A DNA stretch of 5,678 bases from Fimenecus sp045602655 (GTDB taxonomy: Bacteria; Bacillota; Clostridia; Oscillospirales; Acutalibacteraceae), in the NCBI GenBank assembly GCA_045602655.1, contig JAZSBY010000064.1, positions 1 through 5,678 on the forward strand, in the 5' to 3' direction. Shown here piece by piece: positions 1 to 5,546 of this stretch (positions are counted from its first letter, which is position 1; every line of letters starts with the position of its first letter). A model generated the notes under the pieces. The model saw only the letters and a program-made list of their open reading frames with translations. It was not told the DNA's origin and searched no databases. The position numbers and the translations under genes were made by a program.

Positions 1-858
1 CTCTTCGGCAAGCCGACAACAGAAAACAACGTTGAGACATTTGCTAACATTCCGCAGATTATCCTCCACGGTGCAGAATTCTTCTCATCAATGGGTACAG
101 AGAAGTCAGCAGGTACAAAGGTATTTGCTCTCGGTGGTAAGATTAACAATACAGGTCTTGTTGAAGTTCCAATGGGTACTACTCTTCGCGAAGTTATCGA
201 TGAAATCGGTGGCGGTATTCCAAACGGAAAGAAATTCAAGGCTGCTCAGACAGGCGGTCCTTCAGGCGGATGTATTCCTGCTTCTCTTATGGACACACCA
301 ATCGACTACGATAACCTTACAGCAATCGGCTGTATGATGGGTTCAGGCGGACTTATCGTAATGGACGAAGACAACTGTATGGTTGACATCGCTAAGTTCT
401 TCCTCGACTTCACAGTTGATGAATCTTGCGGTAAATGTACACCTTGCCGTATCGGAACAAAGCGTCTTCGTGAAATGCTTGAAAAGATTACTGACGGTAA
501 GGCAACACTTAAAGACCTTGACGAACTTGAAGAGCTTTGCTACTACATCAAGGAAAACTCACTTTGCGGTCTTGGTCAGACAGCTCCAAACCCTGTTCTT
601 GCAACTCTTAAATTCTTCAAGGATGAGTATATTGCTCACGTTGTTGATAAGACTTGTCCGGCAGGTGTTTGTAAGAAACTTGTTAAGTATGAAATCGTTG
701 CTGACGCTTGTAAGGGTTGTACACTCTGCTCAAGAAAGTGCCCAGTTGGTGCTATCAGCGGTACAGTTAAGAACCCACATGTTATTGACAGTAACAAATG
801 TATCAAGTGCGGAGTTTGTATGGATTCATGTAAATTCGGTGCAATTATTAAGAAATAA
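1..858 (+). CDS. hydB: HydB, NuoF-like NADH/flavin subunit of trimeric [FeFe] hydrogenase (3' part)
   Basis: The reading frame is open from base 1, so the start and roughly the first half of the protein (thioredoxin-like [2Fe-2S] domain and FMN/NADH site) are outside the window; 285 residues are visible. Numbering from the window edge, residues 3-18 (GKPTTENNVETFANIP) are typical of the NuoF family, and an SLBB-like segment follows at about 45-120. ESCGKCTPCRIG carries C143, C146 and C149, which with C189 bind a [4Fe-4S] cluster. A C-terminal 2x[4Fe-4S] ferredoxin domain has C237/C240/C243/C247 and C267/C270/C273/C277. This extra domain separates HydB/HndC-type subunits from Complex I NuoF. 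The protein would take electrons between NAD(H), flavin and ferredoxin in the cytoplasm and pass them to HydA. H213, C219 and C224 just before the ferredoxin domain could bind zinc, as I recall for HydB of Thermotoga, but that is from memory. The hydA gene follows after 15 bp. The family call is secure; electron bifurcation is inferred. Confidence 0.93.
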   Translation, partial: LFGKPTTENNVETFANIPQIILHGAEFFSSMGTEKSAGTKVFALGGKINNTGLVEVPMGTTLREVIDEIGGGIPNGKKFKAAQTGGPSGGCIPASLMDTPIDYDNLTAIGCMMGSGGLIVMDEDNCMVDIAKFFLDFTVDESCGKCTPCRIGTKRLREMLEKITDGKATLKDLDELEELCYYIKENSLCGLGQTAPNPVLATLKFFKDEYIAHVVDKTCPAGVCKKLVKYEIVADACKGCTLCSRKCPVGAISGTVKNPHVIDSNKCIKCGVCMDSCKFGAIIKK

Positions 859-873
859 GGAGAGTGCAAAATA

Positions 874-2607
874 ATGGTAAACGTTAAAATAAATAATAAA
901 CCTTATTCAGTACCAAAGGGCAGCACTATCCTTGAAGCTGCTCGTTATGCAGGTATTGAAATCCCAACACTTTGCTACCTTAAAGACATCAACGAAATCG
1001 GTGCTTGCCGTATGTGTATGGTAGAAGTTAAGGGTGCAAGAAGCCTTGTTGCTGCTTGTGTATTCCCGGTTAATGAGGGAATGGAAATCTTCACAAATAC
1101 AGAAAAGGTTAGACATTCAAGAAAAATGACTCTTGAACTCATCCTTTCAAATCACGATAGAAAATGTCTTTCTTGCGTACGCAGCGGAACTTGCGAACTT
1201 CAACAGCTTTGCAAGGAATTCGGTGTAGATGTTGAAGACAGATTTGACGGTGAAATGGTTCGTTACAACTTTGACGATTCAGCAGCTCATATGGTAAGAG
1301 ATAACAACAAATGTATCCTTTGCCGTCGTTGTATCGCAGCTTGTGACCAGCAGGGTATTTCAGTTATCGGTGCTAATGCTCGTGGTTTTGATACTCATGT
1401 AAGCTCTGCATTTGATAAGGACCTTGCAGATGTTTCATGTATCTCTTGCGGTCAGTGTATCGTTAACTGCCCAACAGGTGCTATCGTAGAAAAAGACGAT
1501 ACAGATAAAGTTCTTGCAGCAATTAACGACCCTGAAAAGTTTGTTATTGTTCAGACAGCTCCTTCAATCCGTGCAACACTTGGTGAAGCATTTGGTATGC
1601 ACATTGGTACAAATGTTGAAGGTAAAATGGTTGCAGCACTTCGCAGACTTGGTTTCGATAAAGTTTTCGATACAGACTTTGCTGCTGACCTTACAATTAT
1701 GGAAGAAGCTAACGAACTTATCGAAAGAGTTCAGAACGGCGGAACACTTCCTATGATTACATCTTGCTCACCAGGTTGGATTAAGTATTGTGAACACTAC
1801 TACCCGGAGCAGATTCCTCACCTTTCAAGCTGTAAATCACCACAGCAGATGTTCGGTGCAGTTATGAAGACATACTATGCTGAAAAGCTTGGTATGGACC
1901 CTAAAGATATGGTTGTTGTTGGTATTATGCCTTGTACAGCAAAGAAATTCGAAACAAAGCGTGACGACCAGTCTGCATCTGGTTATCCTGATGTTGATAT
2001 CGCTCTTACAACAAGAGAATTGGCCCGTATGATTGATAGTGCAGGTATCTTCTTTAAACACCTTCCTGACGAAGAATTTGACAATCCATTTGGCGAAAGC
2101 ACAGGTGCATCAACAATCTTCGGTGCAACAGGTGGTGTTATGGAGGCTGCTCTCCGTACTGCAGTTGAAAAACTTACAGGCGAAACACTTAAAGATGTTG
2201 ACTTTACAGCAGTTCGTGGTATGGACGGTGTTAAGGAAGCAGAATACGATGTAGCAGGTAAGAAGATTAAGGTTGCAGTAGCATCAGGTACAAAGAATGC
2301 AAAAGTTCTTATGGACCAGATTAAGAACGGCACAAGTGAATATCTCTTTATCGAGATTATGGGCTGTCCTGGCGGTTGTATCAACGGTGGTGGGCAGCCG
2401 ATTCAGCACGCTGTTGTCCGTAACTTCGTTGACCTTAAAGCTCGTCGTGCAGAAGCACTTTATACAGCTGACAGAAACAACGCAGTAAGAAAGTCACACG
2501 AGAACGAAGCAATCAAGACTCTTTACACAGAGTACCTTGGTAAACCGGGTAGCCATAAGGCTCACGAAATTCTTCACACATCTTATGTGGCAAGAAAGAA
2601 ATACTAA
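874..2607 (+). CDS. hydA: HydA, catalytic subunit of NADH-dependent (bifurcating-type) [FeFe] hydrogenase
   Basis: This 577-residue enzyme reversibly reduces protons to H2 in the cytoplasm, probably with HydB and HydC using ferredoxin and NADH. Domains in order: N-terminal plant-type [2Fe-2S] (C34, C45, C48, C62); His-ligated [4Fe-4S] (H94, C98, C101, C107); two ferredoxin [4Fe-4S] sites (C147/C150/C153/C157 and C189/C192/C195/C199); H-cluster domain from about 215; and the small-subunit-like tail ending in HTSYVARKKY. The three H-cluster signatures are L1 TSCSPGW (296-302), L2 MPCTAKKFE (352-360, C354) and L3 EIMGCPGGCINGGGQP (494-509, C498 and C502). The proton-path residues of clostridial CpI are retained as E278, E281, C298 and S318. 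L1 has Ser299 where the usual TSCCPxW has its second Cys. The length matches monomeric CpI (about 574) and lacks the extra C-terminal [2Fe-2S] domain of Thermotoga HydA. The start is fixed by AAGGAG at 857-862, which overlaps the hydB stop codon; the two genes form one operon. Confidence 0.97.
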   Translation: MVNVKINNKPYSVPKGSTILEAARYAGIEIPTLCYLKDINEIGACRMCMVEVKGARSLVAACVFPVNEGMEIFTNTEKVRHSRKMTLELILSNHDRKCLSCVRSGTCELQQLCKEFGVDVEDRFDGEMVRYNFDDSAAHMVRDNNKCILCRRCIAACDQQGISVIGANARGFDTHVSSAFDKDLADVSCISCGQCIVNCPTGAIVEKDDTDKVLAAINDPEKFVIVQTAPSIRATLGEAFGMHIGTNVEGKMVAALRRLGFDKVFDTDFAADLTIMEEANELIERVQNGGTLPMITSCSPGWIKYCEHYYPEQIPHLSSCKSPQQMFGAVMKTYYAEKLGMDPKDMVVVGIMPCTAKKFETKRDDQSASGYPDVDIALTTRELARMIDSAGIFFKHLPDEEFDNPFGESTGASTIFGATGGVMEAALRTAVEKLTGETLKDVDFTAVRGMDGVKEAEYDVAGKKIKVAVASGTKNAKVLMDQIKNGTSEYLFIEIMGCPGGCINGGGQPIQHAVVRNFVDLKARRAEALYTADRNNAVRKSHENEAIKTLYTEYLGKPGSHKAHEILHTSYVARKKY

Positions 2608-2631
2608 TTGTTTCTAATTAACTATAATTTT

Positions 2632-2670
2632 GACGGACAGTATAGAAATATGCTGTCCGTCTTGTATTTT
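2632..2670 (+). terminator. Rho-independent terminator of the hyd operon
   Basis: GACGGACAG (2632-2640) pairs exactly with CTGTCCGTC (2653-2661). The stem continues inward through one G-U and three A-T pairs to a GAAA tetraloop (2645-2648), making 13 pairs, and is followed by a T-rich tail. It lies 24 bp after the hydA stop and marks the end of the operon. Confidence 0.92.
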
Positions 2671-2695
2671 TATGTATTTTATTGTATCATAATAG

Positions 2696-2701
2696 TATAA
2701 T
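2696..2701 (+). promoter_or_regulatory. Probable -10 box of the mltG-like gene
   Basis: A perfect TATAAT lies 23 bp before the ATG of the next gene, just beyond the hyd terminator, so a new transcript must start about here. The matching -35 region near 2673-2678 (TGTATT) is poor. In such AT-rich DNA the box alone is modest evidence. Confidence 0.5.
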
Positions 2702-2724
2702 AAATAAAAATAAAAAGGATTACT

Positions 2725-3558
2725 ATGATTAGAAAGATTATTGCAATTTTACTTTGTTTCTCTGTGGTTTTCACATTTTCATCCTGCGTGAGTGAGCAAA
2801 AAGTGGAAGAAAGCACAACACAGATACCAACTGTTAAGGTTTCAATTCCCGAGGGCTACACTTTATTGAGAATATCGTGGATTTTAGAAGAAAAAGGGCT
2901 TTGTACAAGCGATGAATTCATAAATCTTGCTCAAACCTACGATGAGTGGATTGATTTTTCACAATATCCGTTTTTAGAGGACTTGAAAAATCAGGAAAAT
3001 GTATGTTTTTATCTTGAAGGCTATATTTTCCCGTTGACTTATGACATTCCCGAAAACGCAACGGCAAAAGACATAGTTTTAATGCTTTTAAACGGCACAA
3101 AAAAGATTTTTAATGATGAATTCATGTTAAGAGTAAGAGATAGTGGCTTCTCTCTTCACGAAGTGCTGACTCTGGCATCAATTATTGAAAAAGAGGCGAA
3201 ACTCGACGACCAAAGACCAATGATTTCCTCCGTTATTCATAACAGAATAGCAACGGGAATGAAAATTCAATGCGACCCTACACGCATATACTGTGACAAA
3301 GTAATTGCTCTGCAGTATCCCGAAAGAGTTAAGGAATTCACAAAGTTTTATGATACTTACGAGTGCAAGGGTTTAATGGCAGGGCCAATCTGTAACCCGG
3401 GAATGGAGTCCATTGAAGCTGTACTCAATCCTGCAGACACAGAGTATTACTATTTTATTGTTGGCACAGTGGAGCCTTACGAGGCAAAATACTCCAAAAC
3501 ATTTAAGGAACACGATGCTTTTTGGAGAGCCAACAAAGACAGATTAACAGGAAAATAA
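2725..3558 (+). CDS. mltG: MltG/YceG-like endolytic murein transglycosylase, lipoprotein form
   Basis: MltG enzymes cut nascent glycan strands of peptidoglycan at the outer face of the membrane and are thought to set strand length during elongation. This 277-residue protein starts with a lipoprotein signal peptide: K/R-rich start, hydrophobic stretch 5-18, and lipobox FSSC with C21 as the lipidated residue. A LysM-like part follows (VSIPEGYTLLRISWILEEKG, about 39-58), then the YceG catalytic core: LASIIEKEA at 150-158, where E155 is the likely catalytic Glu, equivalent to E218 of Escherichia coli by my alignment from memory; CDPTRIY at 183-189; and GLMAGPICNPGMESIEAVLNP at 216-236, where the family usually has GLPPGPI. 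It is shorter than usual MltG (about 340-380) and is lipid-anchored rather than held by a transmembrane helix. The start is supported by AAAAAGGA at 2712-2719. It is a single-gene transcript. Whether it is the main MltG or a second copy cannot be told here. Confidence 0.88.
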   Translation: MIRKIIAILLCFSVVFTFSSCVSEQKVEESTTQIPTVKVSIPEGYTLLRISWILEEKGLCTSDEFINLAQTYDEWIDFSQYPFLEDLKNQENVCFYLEGYIFPLTYDIPENATAKDIVLMLLNGTKKIFNDEFMLRVRDSGFSLHEVLTLASIIEKEAKLDDQRPMISSVIHNRIATGMKIQCDPTRIYCDKVIALQYPERVKEFTKFYDTYECKGLMAGPICNPGMESIEAVLNPADTEYYYFIVGTVEPYEAKYSKTFKEHDAFWRANKDRLTGK

Positions 3559-3561
3559 AAA

Positions 3562-3591
3562 ATCCCTACTGAAAAGTAGGGATAATTTTTT
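3562..3591 (+). terminator. Terminator between convergent genes, likely bidirectional
   Basis: ATCCCTACT (3562-3570) and AGTAGGGAT (3575-3583) form a perfect 9-bp stem around a GAAA tetraloop. A run of six T follows at 3586-3591. The A-rich run before the stem (3552-3561) would give a U-tail on the minus strand, so it can also stop the gene that ends at 3598 on the opposite strand. Confidence 0.9.
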
Positions 3592-3597
3592 ACCATT

Positions 3598-4158
3598 TTA
3601 CAATAAACTGCCAATTTTAAATATGAATTCATTTTCAGGTTCCAAGTAAACTTCAACACCACCTGAACTCGGACCAAAAATAAATGGGAGAGAGAACATT
3701 GAAATTAAGAAAAATACATATAAAACAATTCCCACAATAAAACCTATAAGGGAGGATTTGCCGTAAGCCTTTGCACTGATAGGCTTTTCGTTCATGTTAA
3801 CAAGATAGAGAATAAGACCAAGAATGGGGATAAAGAAACAGATGAACTTCAATAAACCAGAGGGCTTGTCGTCTTCTCTTGGGAATTTGGGATATGTATT
3901 TTCGAACGGAGCACCACATTTAACACATATAACTGCTTTCGGGTCACAAGGGTTGCCACAATGCATACAGTATTTACAAGGTGGATTACTTGTGTTGTTA
4001 TAATTATAGTTATATTGTGGTGGTATAGGCGGAGTTTGTGCAGAAGGTTCAGCAACAGGTTCTGCAACAACCTCATCAATTAAATTAGCACCGCATTTTG
4101 TGCAGAAACTAAGTGTGTCATCATTATAAACCGATTCACAAGCAGGACATTTTTTCAT
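3598..4158 (-). CDS. Double zinc-ribbon membrane protein of unknown function
   Basis: This 186-residue protein begins with a zinc ribbon (C4, C7, C19, C22), followed by a low-complexity linker rich in Ala, Glu, Pro, Tyr and Asn (about 28-60, including the repeat AEPVAEP). A second zinc ribbon is CMHCGN...CVKCG (C64, C67, C78, C81, with C61 and C71 as further cysteines). Two hydrophobic segments, about 102-121 and 136-158, are predicted membrane helices, and a short acidic tail follows. The ribbons most likely lie in the cytoplasm and bind structural zinc. Proteins of this layout are common in clostridia and lack a known role; I cannot name a substrate or partner. The start is supported by GAGGTG seven bases before the ATG and by a near-consensus promoter further upstream. 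It stands alone and shares a terminator region with the converging mltG-like gene. Confidence 0.85.
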   Translation of the reverse strand: MKKCPACESVYNDDTLSFCTKCGANLIDEVVAEPVAEPSAQTPPIPPQYNYNYNNTSNPPCKYCMHCGNPCDPKAVICVKCGAPFENTYPKFPREDDKPSGLLKFICFFIPILGLILYLVNMNEKPISAKAYGKSSLIGFIVGIVLYVFFLISMFSLPFIFGPSSGGVEVYLEPENEFIFKIGSLL

Positions 4159-4195
4159 AATTCACACCTCTTTAAATTATATAAGTTACAATTAA

Positions 4196-4224
4196 ATTTT
4201 ATATTTATTTTATATAAATGTCAA
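4196..4224 (-). promoter_or_regulatory. Sigma-A promoter of the zinc-ribbon gene
   Basis: On the minus strand there is a perfect -35 TTGACA (4224-4219), a 17-bp spacer and the -10 TAAAAT (4201-4196, one mismatch to TATAAT). Transcription would begin near 4189, giving a leader of about 30 bases that holds the GAGGTG ribosome binding site. The -35 box coincides with the left end of the 100-bp segment at 4219-4318. Confidence 0.75.
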
Positions 4225-4318
4225 TAGGAAAATAAAGTGTAGAGTTCAAAACATAAAGTGGAGAGATGAGCAACTTTGACTTCATTCTTAGTGTGGCGAA
4301 GAAACTCGACAATTGACA
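4219..4318. mobile_element. 100-bp segment with inverted ends, possible insertion-sequence relic
   Basis: The segment begins with TGTCAAT (4219-4225) and ends with the exact inverse ATTGACA (4312-4318). Just inside the left end lies a 13-bp direct repeat. Ends that start TGT, carry repeated blocks and include an outward -35 box resemble IS21-type termini, and an internally deleted element would look like this. There is no coding capacity. The inverted match is only 7 bp, and the flanks share just AAA next to each end, so there is no convincing target duplication. The alternative is an ordinary divergent promoter region. Confidence 0.3.
4232..4265. repeat. 13-bp direct repeat with 21-bp period
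   Basis: ATAAAGTGTAGAG (4232-4244) and ATAAAGTGGAGAG (4253-4265) match at 12 of 13 bases and are offset by 21 bp, two helical turns. The position, between two divergent promoters, would suit a regulator binding as a dimer. Equally, it could be the repeated block of a transposon end. Confidence 0.7.
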
Positions 4319-4341
4319 AAAGTAATAGATAATGATATATT
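4313..4341 (+). promoter_or_regulatory. Strong sigma-A promoter reading toward the metalloprotease remnant
   Basis: A perfect -35 TTGACA (4313-4318), a 17-bp spacer and TATATT (4336-4341, one mismatch) are preceded by TGA at 4333-4335, an extended -10. Transcription would start near 4348 and read through the metalloprotease fragment toward the gene at 4724. No terminator lies between, so it may drive both. Confidence 0.72.
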
Positions 4342-4400
4342 AAAAATGTAAGAATGTTCTGTCGCTTATTGATGGATTTTTTGAGTCGGCACGCATTTAA

Positions 4401-4688
4401 TTGTTGATTATTAACAAAAAAACTATTTTCTTTATAGAAAAAACAGAGAAATATTTAGTGTTGTCCGTTTCACAGTCACAACATAATTTCTATTTTCGAT
4501 TTATGTTATTGCAAAGGCAAAAAACAGTTATGCATGAATTAGGTCACGCTTTGGGTTTAGATGAGAATAGACTGTCAACATCAAATAATAAGCTTGGCAA
4601 TGTTATGCAACAAGGAACACTACCTTACGGTATCTTTATAAGTTTGGACGATAGAGCTTCAGTTGAACAGGCTTATGCAGGTTTTTAA
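4401..4688 (+). pseudogene. C-terminal fragment of a matrixin-like zinc metalloprotease
   Basis: The frame is open for 95 codons from a TTG at 4401, but only the part from about codon 38 (LQRQKTV) looks like protein of a known family. VMHELGHALGLDEN holds the zinc-protease signature: H45, E46 and H49, then G52, with E55 where matrixins have the third zinc-binding His. GNVMQQG (the Met-turn region) and LDDRASVEQAYAGF, the usual end of such catalytic domains, follow. There is no signal peptide, no N-terminal half of the catalytic domain and no ribosome binding site before TTG 4401 or ATG 4503; ATG 4530 has a weak AAAGG 12 bases upstream. The other two forward frames upstream do not supply the missing part. 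I infer a 5'-truncated relic, perhaps cut off by the event that left the 100-bp segment. An Asp third ligand is known in snapalysin-type enzymes, so E55 alone does not prove inactivity. Confidence 0.6.
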
Positions 4689-4709
4689 TTTGTATAATTA
4701 TGATACTTG

Positions 4710-4716
4710 AAAGGAG
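4710..4716 (+). promoter_or_regulatory. Ribosome binding site that fixes the start at 4724
   Basis: AAAGGAG lies seven bases before ATG 4724. An in-frame ATG at 4700 lies upstream of this site and has none of its own, so it is not the start. A TATAAT at 4693-4698 may be an internal -10 box, but no good -35 accompanies it. Confidence 0.85.
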
Positions 4717-4723
4717 ACTAATT

Positions 4724-5473
4724 ATGAAAAAGTATATTAAAAAGATTATAGGTATAGTTTGTGTTCTTCTTGTAGTAACTATAGTCGGTGGATATGTATT
4801 TTGGAAAAATTATATGCCTACAGAGATACAATATATGATGCCGGCTGATACAACTGTAAATTTAGGTGACCCTCGTGAGGTTGTGGGTGTTTCTGAATAT
4901 GTTTTCGTAGGATATATTCAGGATATCTATGACTATTACACAGAAAAATCAAACCGTAAGTTTCCTGAAATAGTTGATTATTACGATATGCCCTTTACGG
5001 AATGTCGAGTTAAGATTGTTTCAACTATAAAAGGTACGCTTAAAGAGGATGAAGTTTTTTCCTTCTATAAAGTCGGAGGTGTGACAGCAAACAGAAGCCA
5101 CATTTTGTTAGATTACGAGGATATTATGCCTGAAAAAGGAAAATACTATATTTTTACAGGTATTGCACATGCTGACGGAACTATGACGGGCGGAGGAACA
5201 AACGGAACAATTGAGCTTGAAGCAGGTATTGATGAAAGTAATCTTGAACAGTCAAAAGTTTATCAGACTTATCTTGATGCTTATGCAAATCAGATTCTTC
5301 CTGAGTCAAAAGGTATATATCCTGATTTCCTTTGTACTGCCGATAAAAACTATGGTGACGGAACATATAATGCTGAATTGTATGAAGAATATGCAGAACT
5401 CAAAAAAGAAAAGGGTAGTTTTGATGAAGAGTTAGATAAAGCGGTAAAAGACGGAAATAAAAAGATTAAATAG
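4724..5473 (+). CDS. Membrane-anchored extracellular protein of unknown function
   Basis: This is a 249-residue protein with a Lys-rich start (KKYIKK) and one hydrophobic segment at about 8-26, without a lipobox, so it is probably anchored by an uncleaved N-terminal helix with the rest outside the cell. The body has the pattern SEYVFVGYI, then PFTECRVKIVSTIKGTLKEDEVF, a GGV turn and KGKYYIFTG. This is a beta-rich arrangement seen in many uncharacterised Firmicutes surface proteins, where a VFVG strand is followed by a V..KG strand and a GK.Y strand. The last 30 residues are charged and probably helical (from YAELKKEKG onward). I recognise no catalytic motif. It follows the metalloprotease remnant by 35 bp and may have been co-transcribed with it from the promoter at 4313, so it could once have been the protease's partner or substrate; that is inference. 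Codon use is AT-rich, unlike the hyd genes. Confidence 0.8.
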   Translation: MKKYIKKIIGIVCVLLVVTIVGGYVFWKNYMPTEIQYMMPADTTVNLGDPREVVGVSEYVFVGYIQDIYDYYTEKSNRKFPEIVDYYDMPFTECRVKIVSTIKGTLKEDEVFSFYKVGGVTANRSHILLDYEDIMPEKGKYYIFTGIAHADGTMTGGGTNGTIELEAGIDESNLEQSKVYQTYLDAYANQILPESKGIYPDFLCTADKNYGDGTYNAELYEEYAELKKEKGSFDEELDKAVKDGNKKIK

Positions 5474-5492
5474 TTTGAACCCTTAATAATTA

Positions 5493-5527
5493 AGGACCCC
5501 ACTCTTTCGAGTGAGGTCCTATTTTTA
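5493..5527. terminator. Bidirectional terminator between convergent genes
   Basis: Arms 5493-5504 and 5509-5520 form a 12-bp stem. Read on the plus strand there is one C-A mismatch and a run of T follows (5522-5526). Read on the minus strand the same position is a G-U pair, so the stem is complete and the loop is GAAA, but the U-tail is weaker. It probably stops both the 4724 gene and the minus-strand gene that ends at 5547. Confidence 0.85.
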
Positions 5528-5546
5528 GTTTATATGAAAACTTTAA

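Noticed and set aside
1..858. The first gene as Complex I NuoF
   Set aside because: The added C-terminal 2x[4Fe-4S] domain and the hydA gene 15 bp downstream point to a hydrogenase subunit.
383..874. A 163-codon open frame overlapping hydB on the same strand
   Set aside because: It is a shifted-frame shadow of hydB with no family resemblance; the hydB frame carries all cluster motifs.
1983..2384. A 133-codon open frame on the minus strand within hydA
   Set aside because: It lies opposite the H-cluster domain and has no ribosome binding site or domain; the open frame follows from hydA codon bias.
3849..4079. A 76-codon second minus-strand frame within the zinc-ribbon gene
   Set aside because: It is a frame shadow; the 186-residue frame has two complete zinc ribbons, two membrane helices, a ribosome binding site and a promoter.
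4266..4400. A possible tRNA, small RNA or riboswitch in the longest gene-free stretch
   Set aside because: No cloverleaf, conserved riboswitch core or terminator-like hairpin is visible; apart from the segment end and the promoter I see nothing.
4354..4407. A 17-codon open frame just after the plus-strand promoter, as a leader peptide
   Set aside because: There is no ribosome binding site and no attenuator-like hairpin after it; it is expected by chance.
4700..4723. An in-frame ATG at 4700 as the start of the 4724 gene
   Set aside because: It lies upstream of the AAAGGAG site, has no ribosome binding site of its own, and would add MILERRLI before a normal Lys-rich signal anchor.
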